64,000 nucleotides of DNA from positions 310,001-374,000 of the forward strand of contig NZ_JABJVX010000002.1 in assembly GCF_013155465.1 (NCBI RefSeq), given 5' to 3'. Positions 34,891 to 43,657 of this stretch are shown piece after piece. This stretch comes from Alterinioella nitratireducens. GTDB taxonomy: Bacteria > Pseudomonadota > Alphaproteobacteria > Rhodobacterales > Rhodobacteraceae. Position numbers and translations under genes: made by a program. Below the pieces are notes generated by a model that worked only from the letters and a program-made list of their open reading frames with translations, ran no database searches and was not told the origin of the DNA. Within the stretch, counting starts at the first letter, position 1. Each line of letters starts with the position of its first letter.

Positions 34891-34937
34891 GGGCGTGATT
34901 TCTTCATGGGTTCGAATTGCTGCGCAATCCGACCGAT

Positions 34938-34989
34938 GCGAGGGGTCAACCCCTCGCGCTCCCCGAGGTATTTTCAGCAAAATGAAAGG
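34938..34989. repeat. intergenic hairpin repeat, copy 2
   Basis: Same unit as at 7489-7541: inverted repeat GCGAGGGGT / ACCCCTCGC, then GCTCCCCGAGGTATTTTCAG and CAAAATGAAAGG, with only a few differences. It again lies between two convergent genes (truncated msrA and yggT), consistent with a bidirectional terminator or a mobile short repeat that favours gene ends. Confidence 0.75.
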
Positions 34990-35023
34990 GAAGCGCGATT
35001 GTGTGTGATGGCCGACTCGGGCC

Positions 35024-35311
35024 TTAGAGGAACACGGCCACGTTGTTGCGCAGCACGATCTCGGCGGCGAAGATGCCCAGGATCACGATGAGCGGCGCCA
35101 GGTCGATGCCGCCCATATTGGGCAGGGTGCGGCGGATCGGGCCATAGACCGGCTCAAGCAACCTGTTCAGCCCGGTCCAGATCTGCACCACCACGGGCTG
35201 GCGCATGTTCAGCACGCCGAAGGTAATCAGCCAGCTCATGATGATATGGGCCAGGATGATGAACTTGGCGACCTGGAGCAGCATCAGGAGAATCTGGTAG
35301 ATCGAATACAT
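35024..35311 (-). CDS. YggT-family membrane protein
   Basis: A 95-aa protein with two hydrophobic segments (YQILLMLLQVAKFIILAHII and LAPLIVILGIFAAEIVL) around a conserved loop RLLEPVYGPIRRTLPNMGGI. The LxPxxxPIRRxLPxxGGxD pattern defines the YggT family. It is thought to act in membrane or cell-division processes; the exact role is unsettled. Divergent from the thioesterase-like gene by 151 bases. Confidence 0.92.
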   Translation of the reverse strand: MYSIYQILLMLLQVAKFIILAHIIMSWLITFGVLNMRQPVVVQIWTGLNRLLEPVYGPIRRTLPNMGGIDLAPLIVILGIFAAEIVLRNNVAVFL

Positions 35312-35462
35312 GGGCGCGCTTTCCGGGACTTGGGGACATGACCGGCTGCACAGGTAAGCGGGGCGGACGGGCTTGGCAAGGGAGTGACGTGACGGCAGAG
35401 GTTGACCATGAGGTCATCGGCCCCACGTAACAGCTCTGACAGTCCATTTTCGCGTTAGCGCC

Positions 35463-36035
35463 ATGTATCCCTTTCTCCGCCTTGCCTACCAGCTGCTCGT
35501 TACCCGCAACGCCCCGCCGATCGCGCCCACGGACACCCATGTCAGCCATCACCGCTGCTGGCCCTGGGATCTGGACATGTTCCTTGAGCTCAATAACGGG
35601 CGCACCCTGACCATCTATGACCTTGGCCGCGTGCCGGGGGCCCGGCGCGCCGGACTGCTGCGTGTCCTGCGCGAGAAGGGCTGGGGCATGACCATGGCCG
35701 GGGCCTCGGTGCGCTACCGGTCGCGGGTGCGGGTGTTCGAAAAGGTCGAGATGCACAGCCGCCTGGTCGGCTGGGACGACCGGTTCTTCTACCTCGAACA
35801 GAGCATGTGGCGGGGGCAGACCTGCTGCAACCAGATCGTCTATCGCGCGGCGGTGACGGACAAGGGCGGGATCGTACCCGCCGACCGCCTGATGGAGGCC
35901 CTGGGTCATGAAGGGCCGCGCCCGAAGATGCCGCAATGGGTGCGCGCCTGGATCGCGGCGGATAACCTGCGGCCCTGGCCGCCGGTCCGCGAGGACGAGA
36001 CCGAGGCGGAAGCGCCCCGGCGTCTGGCCGGGTAA
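35463..36035 (+). CDS. acyl-CoA thioesterase (hot-dog fold) family protein
   Basis: A 190-aa product. HHRCWPWDLDMFLELNNGR resembles the conserved D-x-x-x-H-x-N-N helix of 4-hydroxybenzoyl-CoA thioesterase-like hot-dog proteins, and VRYRSRVRVFEKVEMHSRLV the central strands. It is widespread in proteobacteria as a thioesterase-like or acyl-ACP esterase-like family. Substrate unknown. No signal peptide; proline- and acid-rich tail after residue 170. It precedes the MFS transporter gene by 78 bases on the same strand. Confidence 0.82.
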   Translation: MYPFLRLAYQLLVTRNAPPIAPTDTHVSHHRCWPWDLDMFLELNNGRTLTIYDLGRVPGARRAGLLRVLREKGWGMTMAGASVRYRSRVRVFEKVEMHSRLVGWDDRFFYLEQSMWRGQTCCNQIVYRAAVTDKGGIVPADRLMEALGHEGPRPKMPQWVRAWIAADNLRPWPPVREDETEAEAPRRLAG

Positions 36036-36113
36036 GGCCGACGCGCGCCCTTTCCCATTGCCAAACGGCCCGAATGCCCCAAGGATGCCCCGCAATGATC
36101 GGGCGGGGGGCAC

Positions 36114-37487
36114 ATGGCCGAAATCTCACAGAAAAAACGCATCTGGGGCTGGTTCTTCTTCGATTGGGCCAGCCAACCCTACAACACCCTGATGCTGACC
36201 TTCATCTTTGGCCCCTATTTCGGGCAGACCGCCGCCGCCGCCCTGATGGCGAATGGCATGTCCGAACAGGCCGCCGAGGCCGAGGCGCAGGCGCTGTGGG
36301 GCTACGGCCTGGCGCTGACCGGCGTGATCATCGCCATCCTTGCGCCGATCCTGGGCAGTGTCGCGGACAGTTCCGGGCGGCGCATGCCCTGGGTCTGGAT
36401 CTTCTCGGTCATGTATGTCGTGGGGGCCTTCGGCTGCTGGTACACGGTGCCGCAGGATTTCTCGGTCTTCTGGGCGCTGGTCTTTTTCGGCATGGGCCTG
36501 ATCGGGATGGAGTTCGCCACGATCTTCACCAATTCCTTCCTGCCGAGCCTCGGGCCGCGCGAGGAGCTTGGCCGCATCTCGGGCTCGGGATGGGGGTTCG
36601 GCTATGTCGGCGGTGTGCTGGCGCTGGTGATCATGCTGGCCCTGTTCCAGGCGGGCGATAACGGGCTGACCATGGTGGGGCTGGAGCCTCTCTTCGGGCT
36701 CGATCCGGGAGCCGGGGAAGATACGCGCATCGTCGGGCCGCTGACGGGCCTGTGGTATGCGGTCTTCATGATCCCCTTCTTCCTCTGGGTGCGCGAGGCG
36801 CCGCCGCATGACGGTGCGCATTACCGGATCGGGCAGGGCCTGCGCGACCTGGGGCGGACGCTGAAGGGGTTGCCGAGCCATCCCAGCCTGCTGGCCTATC
36901 TGGGCAGTTCGATGTTCTACCGCGATGCGCTGAACGGGATGTATACCTTCGGCGGCATCTACGCGCTTGGCGTGCTGGACTGGTCGATCATGGAGGTGGG
37001 GATCTTCGGTATCCTGGCCGCGATCTCGGGCGCGGTCTTTGCCTGGGTCGGCGGCCATGCGGATCGGAAATTCGGGCCGATGCCGGTGATCGTGGTGTGC
37101 TGTGTCACGCTGATCTTCACCGCCTGCCTGATCGTCGGCCTCAGCCCCGAGGCCGTTTTCGGAATGGCGGTCGAGGAAGGATCGAGCCTGCCCGATCAGC
37201 TCTTCTACCTGGCCGGGCTGCTGATCGGGGCGGCGGGCGGCGCGGTGCAATCGGCCAGCCGCAACATGCTGACGCGGCAGGCCAATCCGGCACGCATGAC
37301 CGAGGCCTTCGGGCTTTACGCGCTGTCGGGCAAGGCGACGACCTTCCTGGCGCCGTGGCTGATCGGGATGACGACGGACATCACCAACAACCAGAGGCTC
37401 GGGGTGACGCCGCTGATCGTGCTGTTCGGAATCGGGCTGATCATGCTAATCTGGGTCAATCCGCGCGGAGAGGGGGCAAGAACATGA
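36114..37487 (+). CDS. MFS transporter, UMF1/Atg22-like
   Basis: A 457-aa transporter with about twelve hydrophobic helices. It opens with WGWFFFDWASQPYNTLMLTF, the FDWA-x-x-x-Y-x-T motif of the UMF1 (Atg22-like) branch, which includes putative amino-acid effluxers. SVADSSGRRMPWVWIFSVMY is the loop 2-3 motif (D-x-x-G-R-R). The substrate is unknown. The stop overlaps the ATG of mepA by four bases, coupling transport to a cell-wall enzyme. Confidence 0.9.
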   Translation: MAEISQKKRIWGWFFFDWASQPYNTLMLTFIFGPYFGQTAAAALMANGMSEQAAEAEAQALWGYGLALTGVIIAILAPILGSVADSSGRRMPWVWIFSVMYVVGAFGCWYTVPQDFSVFWALVFFGMGLIGMEFATIFTNSFLPSLGPREELGRISGSGWGFGYVGGVLALVIMLALFQAGDNGLTMVGLEPLFGLDPGAGEDTRIVGPLTGLWYAVFMIPFFLWVREAPPHDGAHYRIGQGLRDLGRTLKGLPSHPSLLAYLGSSMFYRDALNGMYTFGGIYALGVLDWSIMEVGIFGILAAISGAVFAWVGGHADRKFGPMPVIVVCCVTLIFTACLIVGLSPEAVFGMAVEEGSSLPDQLFYLAGLLIGAAGGAVQSASRNMLTRQANPARMTEAFGLYALSGKATTFLAPWLIGMTTDITNNQRLGVTPLIVLFGIGLIMLIWVNPRGEGART

Positions 37488-38392
37488 TCCGGGGAGTTCT
37501 GGGACTTTTCGCGGTGACGCTGCTGGCGTCCTGCGGTCCGGGGGGCGAGGAATCGGCGGGCTATGTCGCCGTGCGGCAGGCCGATAGCCGTCCGGCGCGC
37601 GAATTGTTCAGCTATGTGCCGGATGCCAGCGAGGGGCGCGGGCAGGCCTTTGGCGGCTATGCGCGCGGCTGTCTGGCGGGGGCCGCGCAGCTGCCCGAAA
37701 CCGGTCCGACATGGCAGGCGATGCGGCTGTCACGCAACCGCAACTGGGCGCATCCCGCGATGGTGGAGTTTCTGCAGGATCTGTCGCGCTTTGCCGCCAC
37801 GCAACCGGGGTGGGAGGGGCTTTATGTCGGTGACATCAGCCAGCCGCGCGGCGGGCCGGTGACCGGCCATGCCAGCCACCAGATCGGGATGGATGCCGAT
37901 ATCTGGATGCTGCCGCCCGACCGGCTGAACCTGAGCGCGGCGGAACGCGAGACTGTCTCCTCGGTCTCGTTGCGGCGGGCCGAGGGGGCCTATGTCAACG
38001 ATGCCTGGACAGAGCAGCATTGGGCGATCCTGCGCGAGGCGGCCAGCGATCCGCGCGTGTCGCGCATCTTCCTGTTTCCCGGTGCCAAGGTCTGGATGTG
38101 CGACAACGAGACCGGCAACCGCGATTACCTGCGCCAGATCCGGCCCTGGTACGGGCATTATTCCCATTTCCATGTCCGGCTGAGATGCCCCGCAGGCTCG
38201 CCGGGGTGCGAGGATCAGACCCCGCCGCCGCCCGGTGACGGCTGCGCGGAGGCGCGTGAATGGCAGGCCAATATCCTGAACCCGCCGCCGCCGCAGCCGC
38301 CCGACCCGGACGCACCGCCGCCCGAGCCGCGCCGTGAAATCACCCTTGGCGACCTGCCCGCGCAATGCACCGCCGTTCTGGCCGACGGCTAA
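37484..38392 (+). CDS. mepA: penicillin-insensitive murein endopeptidase
   Basis: Zinc DD-/LD-endopeptidase that cuts crosslinks in peptidoglycan. A lipobox (FAVTLLASC, Cys17) marks it as a lipoprotein. The M74 metal motifs are GHASHQIGMDADIWM near residue 130 and YGHYSHFHVRLRCP near 225, supplying His, Asp and His ligands. Cysteines in CPAGSPGCEDQ match disulfides of the family. The C-terminal 60 residues are proline-rich (NPPPPQPPDPDAPPPEPR), unlike E. coli MepA. It overlaps the MFS gene by four bases and the next gene by 28. Confidence 0.93.
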   Translation: MIRGVLGLFAVTLLASCGPGGEESAGYVAVRQADSRPARELFSYVPDASEGRGQAFGGYARGCLAGAAQLPETGPTWQAMRLSRNRNWAHPAMVEFLQDLSRFAATQPGWEGLYVGDISQPRGGPVTGHASHQIGMDADIWMLPPDRLNLSAAERETVSSVSLRRAEGAYVNDAWTEQHWAILREAASDPRVSRIFLFPGAKVWMCDNETGNRDYLRQIRPWYGHYSHFHVRLRCPAGSPGCEDQTPPPPGDGCAEAREWQANILNPPPPQPPDPDAPPPEPRREITLGDLPAQCTAVLADG

Positions 38393-39255
38393 GCGCCGCG
38401 CTGGTCGCGCTGACCTGTCTCGGCGCACCGGCTTGGGCGCAGGAGGCACGGCTGATCGGCGCGCTGACGCTGCGGGTGGACCATCCGCAATGGGGCGGGC
38501 TTTCGGGCGTCGAGATGGCCGGGGACGGCGGGTCGCTGGTCGCGGTCTCGGATCGCGGGATCCTGTTTCGCGCGACCGTGACGCGGGACGAGAGCGGGCA
38601 AATCACCGGCCTGACACTGCTCACCACGGATGAGTTGACGGGCCGCGACGGGCAGCGGGGGCCGTGGGCGGCGCGTGACAGCGAGGGGCTGGCGATGCGG
38701 GCCGACGGCACGCTCTTCATCTCGTTCGAGGGCGATCACCGGGTGGCGCGTTACATTGGCGGCGGGGCCTCGGAACCGCTGCCGCCGCATCCCGATTTCG
38801 CCGGGTTGCAGGAAAACGCCTCGCTTGAGGCGCTGGCCGTGGATGCGGAGGGTACGCTCTATGCCCTGCCGGAACGGTCCGGCGAAACGACCCGCCCCTT
38901 CCCGGTCTTCCGCTATCGAAACGGCGCCTGGGACAGGGATTTGAGCCTCCCCCGCGAGGGGGATTTCCTGGCCGTGGGGGCGGATTTCGACGATCGCGGG
39001 CGGTTCTACCTGCTGGAGCGGGATTTCAGCCTGTTCTTCGGCTTCGCCACCCGCATCCGGCGCTTCGAGATCACGGAGTCTGGCCTGGGCAGGGGCGAGG
39101 TGCTCTTGCAGACGCGCGCCGGGCAACATTCCAACCTGGAGGGCCTGAGCCTCTGGCGGGACGCGGCGGGGCGGCTGGTGGCCAGCATGGTCTCGGACGA
39201 TAATTTCAGCCCGCTCCTGCCGACACAGGTGGTGGAATATTACCTTGCGGAATAG
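38365..39255 (+). CDS. esterase-like/phytase-like secreted protein
   Basis: A 296-aa protein with a signal peptide (RLSAALVALTCLGAPAWAQ, cleavage after AWA). The mature part resembles the esterase-like-activity-of-phytase family, a beta-propeller-type fold: GGLSGVEMAGDGGSLVAVSD, RDSEGLAMRADGTLFISFEG, SLEALAVDAEGTLYALPE and SNLEGLSLWRDAAGRLVASM are repeated blades with an E-G/A-L pattern. Exported. Its substrate, if any, is unknown. It begins within the last 28 bases of mepA. Confidence 0.85.
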   Translation: MHRRSGRRLSAALVALTCLGAPAWAQEARLIGALTLRVDHPQWGGLSGVEMAGDGGSLVAVSDRGILFRATVTRDESGQITGLTLLTTDELTGRDGQRGPWAARDSEGLAMRADGTLFISFEGDHRVARYIGGGASEPLPPHPDFAGLQENASLEALAVDAEGTLYALPERSGETTRPFPVFRYRNGAWDRDLSLPREGDFLAVGADFDDRGRFYLLERDFSLFFGFATRIRRFEITESGLGRGEVLLQTRAGQHSNLEGLSLWRDAAGRLVASMVSDDNFSPLLPTQVVEYYLAE

Positions 39256-39344
39256 GCGAATTGGCCGCGTTCTCCCCGCATCCGCTCCGCGTTGCTGACA
39301 CATTTTTCTCCTAGACAAGGTGGGAGTGAAAATGAGGCCCCGCC

Positions 39345-40397
39345 ATGCCGGTCTATTACGGCTATTCCAACGCCATCTTTGGCACCCAGTCGACGGTCAA
39401 CGGATCGCCGGTCAACTATGCGTTTGGCCCGACCGTCGGCGGCACCTGGACCTGGACCGGCTCGACCACTTCGTTTCATGTGCGCGAAAATGACGGCGCG
39501 ACGCTTTATAACGGCGATCCCAGCAACGAACAGGTCAGCGGGCAGGAGCAGATCGGCGGGGCGTGGGAACAGGTCACGCTGATCGGCGGCACCTATTACC
39601 AGACGATCTGGGATTACACGTTCGAGATCGAGGCCGCCGATGGCACGCTCTACCGCGTGTCCGTGATCGACGTCGACCTCAACAATGACGACGACCTGAA
39701 CGATGCCGGCGAGGATGGCTATTACCTGGTCTTCCCCGATGGTGTGCCGCCTGCGGGGGTCAACTACACCGTCAACGGGATCGTCGAGAATGACGATTTC
39801 GTACCCCATGCCGATCTGGGTGCCACCATCGTCTGCTTCACCGAAGGTACCATGATCGAGACCGAGCACGGGCCCCGCGCGATCGAAACGCTTCAGCAGG
39901 GCGACCGTGTCCTGACCCGCGATGACGGCTATCAGCCGCTGCGCTGGATCGGCACGAGGCGGGTGCGCGCCAAGGGCGACCTGGCCCCGGTCCTGTTCCA
40001 GCCCGGAACCGTGGGCAATGACCGGCCGCTGCTGGTCTCGCCGCTGCACCGGATGCTGATGTCGGATTGGCGGGTGGAGCTGTTGACCGGCGAGCCACGG
40101 GCGCTGATCGCGGCGCGCGATCTGGTCAATGACCGCGATATCGTGCGGCAACGCGGCGGGTGGGTCACCTATGTGCATATCCTCTTTGACCGGCATCAGA
40201 TCGTCTATGCTGAAGGCGCGCCGAGCGAGAGCCTGCATCCCGGCCACTGTGCCCTTGATGCGCTGGAGCGTGAAAGCCGCGCCGAGGTGATCGCGCTGTT
40301 CCCTGAATTGGCCGAGGATGTGGCCAGCTACGGGCCCGCCGCCGCCACGGTGGTCAAGGGCTACCAGGCCGCCTGTATCGCGCGACTGGCGGGCTAG
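39345..40397 (+). CDS. Hint-domain (Hint_2) protein 2
   Basis: A 350-aa protein. The N-terminal 155 residues are rich in Gly, Thr, Asp and aromatics (GGTWTWTGSTTSFHVREND, DVDLNNDDDLNDAGEDG), a secreted-type beta domain I cannot name. Hint_2 starts at Cys164 (TIVCFTEGTMIETEHGPRAI) and keeps PLRWIGTRRV, LVSPLHRMLM, LVNDRDIV and YVHILFDRHQIVYAEG. No signal peptide, so export would need a non-classical route. It stands alone on the plus strand, not adjacent to an acyltransferase. Confidence 0.88.
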   Translation: MPVYYGYSNAIFGTQSTVNGSPVNYAFGPTVGGTWTWTGSTTSFHVRENDGATLYNGDPSNEQVSGQEQIGGAWEQVTLIGGTYYQTIWDYTFEIEAADGTLYRVSVIDVDLNNDDDLNDAGEDGYYLVFPDGVPPAGVNYTVNGIVENDDFVPHADLGATIVCFTEGTMIETEHGPRAIETLQQGDRVLTRDDGYQPLRWIGTRRVRAKGDLAPVLFQPGTVGNDRPLLVSPLHRMLMSDWRVELLTGEPRALIAARDLVNDRDIVRQRGGWVTYVHILFDRHQIVYAEGAPSESLHPGHCALDALERESRAEVIALFPELAEDVASYGPAAATVVKGYQAACIARLAG

Positions 40398-40431
40398 GTG
40401 GGGGCAACCTGCGTCGACACCAGGTTTCTTC

Positions 40432-40451
40432 GCGCGGGATCGACCCCGCGC
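40432..40451. terminator. hairpin between convergent genes
   Basis: A 7-bp GC stem (GCGCGGG / CCCGCGC) with a 6-base loop lies between the Hint 2 stop and the stop of the convergent LOG-family gene. No T run on either side, so termination strength is uncertain. Confidence 0.4.
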
Positions 40452-40462
40452 ATCTCCCGGCG

Positions 40463-41335
40463 TTAGGCGTCGCCTTCCAGCCGGTCGTCGCCGCGGCCCG
40501 GAATATCGCTGCGTTTGGTCGGCTCGGGCCACGTGTCGATGACCTGCACTGCCTCATCCGCCGTCTCGACAAAGCGGAAGAGGTGCAGATCCTCCTCGGA
40601 GATCGTCCCCGCCTCGGCCAGCGCGTCCCAGTTGATGATCTTGCGCCAGAACGCCTCGCCGAAGAGGAGGAAGGGCACCCGTTCCATGCGGCCCGTCTGG
40701 ATCAGGGTCAGCGCCTCGAAGGTCTCGTCCAGCGTGCCGAAGCCGCCGGGAAAGACCGTGATCGCGCAGGCCCGCATCAGGAAATGCATCTTGCGGATCG
40801 CGAAATAGTGGAAGTTGAAGCACAGATCGGGCGTGACATATTCGTTCGGCGCCTGTTCATGCGGCAGCACGATATTGAGGCCGATCGACACGCCGCCCGC
40901 GTCCTGCGCGCCGCGTGATCCGGCTTCCATCACGCCGGGGCCGCCGCCGGTGACGATGATGTTGTCGTGACGCCCGGTATGCAGGCTGCGCTCGGTCATG
41001 ATGCGGGCGAATTTGCGCGCCTCGTCATAGTATTTCGACAGGTCGCGCAGGGTGTCGGTGCGGGCCAGATGCGCCTCGGAGGGGGCCGGGATGCGCGCGC
41101 CGCCGAACATCACCACGGTGCTTTCGACGCCGTATTCATCCATCAGCATCTGCGGTTTGAGCAGCTCCAGTTGCAGGCGCACCGGGCGCAGTTCATCCCG
41201 GCACATGAAATCGCTGTCGGTGAAGGCCAACCGATAGGCGGGTGCGCGGGTCTGGGCCGTGTCGGGCACGTCCTGCGCGCTCTTGATGTCGGTTTGGGCC
41301 TTGCGGAACGGGCCCTGCCGCTGGTCGTCTTTCAT
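40463..41335 (-). CDS. TIGR00730/LOG-family Rossmann protein
   Basis: A 290-aa protein with VTGGGPGVMEAGSRGAQDAG and the family active-site motif FPGGFGTLDETFEALTLIQT (PGGxGTxxE). LOG enzymes cleave cytokinin riboside phosphates or other nucleotide monophosphates to base and ribose phosphate. This is the longer subtype with about 80 extra N-terminal residues (RDELRPVRLQLELLKPQMLM), which resembles nucleotide-pyrophosphohydrolase PpnN-like or bacterial LOG-like groups. Divergent from the Ser/Thr dehydratase-like gene by 65 bases. Confidence 0.9.
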   Translation of the reverse strand: MKDDQRQGPFRKAQTDIKSAQDVPDTAQTRAPAYRLAFTDSDFMCRDELRPVRLQLELLKPQMLMDEYGVESTVVMFGGARIPAPSEAHLARTDTLRDLSKYYDEARKFARIMTERSLHTGRHDNIIVTGGGPGVMEAGSRGAQDAGGVSIGLNIVLPHEQAPNEYVTPDLCFNFHYFAIRKMHFLMRACAITVFPGGFGTLDETFEALTLIQTGRMERVPFLLFGEAFWRKIINWDALAEAGTISEEDLHLFRFVETADEAVQVIDTWPEPTKRSDIPGRGDDRLEGDA

Positions 41336-41400
41336 TGCGACTGTCCTTCGTGTTTACCTGTCCCGACGCTATCGCGGGCAGCAGGCAGAGGGAACCGGGA

Positions 41401-42321
41401 ATGCAGGACTGGACAGGAGAGATCGAGGCGGCGCGAGAACGGATCGCGGCCCATGTGCGGCGGACGCCGGTGATGCAGGCGGTTCTTGGCGGGCATGACG
41501 TGGCGCTGAAATTCGAGCATGTGCAGCACACCGGCAGCTTCAAGCCGCGCGGCGCGTTCAACACGCTGCTGTCACGGGAGGTGCCGGAGGCGGGGGTCGT
41601 CGCGGCCTCGGGCGGCAATCACGGCGCGGCGGTGGCCTATGCGGCGGCACAGTTGGGGCACAGGGCCAAGGTCTTCGTGCCGGAGATGGCGGGGCCTGCG
41701 AAGATCGCGCTGATCGAGCGGGCAGGGGCCGATCTTGTGGTGGTGCCGGGGGCCTATGCCAATGCGCTGGAGGCGGCCGAGGCGCATGAGGCCGAGACCG
41801 GCGCGATGCAGGTCCATGCCTATGATTCCGTGCAGACCGTGGCCGGGCAGGGCACCGTGATGGCGGAATGGGGGGCGCAGGGGCTGGAGGCCGATACGGT
41901 GCTGATCGCGGTCGGCGGTGGCGGGCTGATCGCGGGGGCGTTGGGCTGGCTGGCGGGGCGGCGCAAGGTTGTGGCGGTGGAGCCTCGCCTCAGTTGTGCG
42001 CTCCATGCTGCGTTGCAGCAAGGGGCGCCGGTGGATGTGGAGGTGTCGGGTGTCGCGGCAAATGCGCTTGGGGCGCGGCGGATCGGGGAGATCTGCCTGG
42101 AGCTTGCGCAGGCGCAGAATATCGAGTCACTTCTTGTAGAAGATGATCGGATCACCGCCGCGCGCACCCTTCTTTGGCGGGAGTTGCGCCAGGCGGTGGA
42201 GCCTGCGGGGGCGACGGCAATGGCCGCGCTTCTGTCCGGGGCGTACCGACCGGAAAAGGGGGAACGGGTGGCCGTGCTGCTCTGCGGTGCGAACGCGGCG
42301 GGGTTTGATGGGTTGATGTGA
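41401..42321 (+). CDS. serine/threonine dehydratase-like PLP enzyme
   Basis: A 306-aa fold-type II PLP enzyme. The PLP lysine is in [20 protein letters not shown] (K48), followed by [20 protein letters not shown] and the phosphate loop [12 protein letters not shown]. There is no ACT domain, so it is a catabolic or racemase-type threonine/serine dehydratase rather than the biosynthetic one at 27521-28768. I start at ATG 41401 (MQDWTGEI); the in-frame extension to 41335 overlaps the divergent promoter region. Confidence 0.9.
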   Translation: MQDWTGEIEAARERIAAHVRRTPVMQAVLGGHDVALKFEHVQHTGSFKPRGAFNTLLSREVPEAGVVAASGGNHGAAVAYAAAQLGHRAKVFVPEMAGPAKIALIERAGADLVVVPGAYANALEAAEAHEAETGAMQVHAYDSVQTVAGQGTVMAEWGAQGLEADTVLIAVGGGGLIAGALGWLAGRRKVVAVEPRLSCALHAALQQGAPVDVEVSGVAANALGARRIGEICLELAQAQNIESLLVEDDRITAARTLLWRELRQAVEPAGATAMAALLSGAYRPEKGERVAVLLCGANAAGFDGLM

Positions 42322-42417
42322 CGCGCAGCGATGCTGCGCAGCAATTTGTTATACAAGAACACGCAGCGCCGTCCGATTGCCCGCGTGAGACAGAAACTGT
42401 TCCACCCTGCGCGGCGA

Positions 42418-42446
42418 TTGCATCGCGCGCGGAGCCTGACTATAGC
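42418..42446 (+). promoter_or_regulatory. possible sigma-70 promoter for dapD
   Basis: TTGCAT and TATAGC are separated by 17 bases and end about 34 bases before the dapD start. Matches to consensus are partial (3/6 and 4/6), so this is a candidate only. Confidence 0.3.
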
Positions 42447-42479
42447 AGCCCGGACCATCGCCAGAACAGGATACATGCC

Positions 42480-43310
42480 ATGACCGCCAATGCCCAACTG
42501 GAAGCCGCCATCGAAGCCGCATGGGAGGCGCGCGACCAGATCACGCCCGCGACCACCGGCGAGACCCGCGAGGCGATCGAGGACACGCTGAACGCGCTGG
42601 ATGGCGGCGGGCTGCGGGTGGCCGAGAAACAGGATGACGGCAAGTGGCATGTCAACCAATGGGCCAAGAAGGCGGTGCTTCTGGGGTTCCGCCTGAAGGA
42701 CATGGAAATGCAGTCGGGCGCGCCGCAGGGTGCAAGCTGGTTCGACAAGGTGGACAGCAAGTTTGCCGGATGGGGACCGAATGAATGGGGCAATGCGGGG
42801 TTCCGCGCCGTGCCCGGCGCCATCGCCCGCAAGTCGGCCTATATCGCCCCCGGCGTGGTGCTGATGCCCTCCTTCGTCAATCTCGGCGCTTATGTCGACA
42901 GTGGCACCATGGTGGATACCTGGGCCAGCGTCGGCTCCTGCGCGCAGATCGGCAAGAACGTGCATCTGTCGGGGGGCGTCGGCATCGGCGGCGTGCTGGA
43001 ACCGATGCAGGCGGGCCCCACGATCATCGAGGATGAGTGTTTCATCGGCGCGCGCTCCGAGGTGGTCGAGGGCTGCATCGTGCGCGAAGGATCCGTGCTT
43101 GGCATGGGCGTCTATATCGGCCAATCGACCAAGATCGTGGACCGGGAGACCGGCGAGGTTTCCTATGGCGAAGTGCCTGCGGGATCGGTCGTGGTGGCAG
43201 GCTCGATGCCGTCCAAGAACGGGGTGAACCTCTACTGTGTGGTGATCGTCAAGCGGGTCGATGCCAGGACACGGGCGAAGACTTCGATCAACGAATTGCT
43301 CAGGGCCTGA
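42480..43310 (+). CDS. dapD: 2,3,4,5-tetrahydropyridine-2,6-dicarboxylate N-succinyltransferase
   Basis: Lysine/diaminopimelate synthesis, succinylase branch. The 276-aa protein has an N-terminal helical domain and then a left-handed beta-helix built from hexapeptide repeats ([59 protein letters not shown]). The ATG at 42480 ([16 protein letters not shown]) is the family start. Its pathway partner dapE lies 3.3 kb downstream, separated by a small gene and two Hint genes. Confidence 0.96.
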   Translation: MTANAQLEAAIEAAWEARDQITPATTGETREAIEDTLNALDGGGLRVAEKQDDGKWHVNQWAKKAVLLGFRLKDMEMQSGAPQGASWFDKVDSKFAGWGPNEWGNAGFRAVPGAIARKSAYIAPGVVLMPSFVNLGAYVDSGTMVDTWASVGSCAQIGKNVHLSGGVGIGGVLEPMQAGPTIIEDECFIGARSEVVEGCIVREGSVLGMGVYIGQSTKIVDRETGEVSYGEVPAGSVVVAGSMPSKNGVNLYCVVIVKRVDARTRAKTSINELLRA

Positions 43311-43317
43311 GGCGCGC

Positions 43318-43650
43318 ATGGCCGACAAGCCGAAAAAGACGCAACAGGTCTACACCCTCGTGGTCGAGGTCGGGCGCAAGGCGGGCGACGGCTTGCCCAG
43401 GGAGGCGACCGGGGCGGCGCTGATGCTCTATGCCTCGGGCGTGGATGAGGCCGAGGCGGTGCGCGAAAGCGTGGCGGTCCTGAAGCAGGCCGACATGGCC
43501 CCGCTGGACGTACAGGGCTATGGCACGCTGGAGGAGCGGCGCGAGCAGGGCCACGAGATCGGCGAGGATGAACTGGAACTGATGCAGCGCGCTGCCGATG
43601 AAAACGCGGTGATCGTGGCGCAGATGACGCCGTTTTTCGACAAGGAGTGA
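43318..43650 (+). CDS. hypothetical protein downstream of dapD
   Basis: A 110-aa soluble protein (VYTLVVEVGRKAGDGLPREA, AVRESVAVLKQADMAPLDVQ, GYGTLEERREQGHEI). I do not recall a named domain, though the conserved-looking GYGTLEER block suggests a real family. It starts 7 bases after dapD on the same strand and is probably co-transcribed. The stop is 7 bases from the convergent Hint 3 gene. Confidence 0.75.
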   Translation: MADKPKKTQQVYTLVVEVGRKAGDGLPREATGAALMLYASGVDEAEAVRESVAVLKQADMAPLDVQGYGTLEERREQGHEIGEDELELMQRAADENAVIVAQMTPFFDKE

Positions 43651-43657
43651 AGGTGGC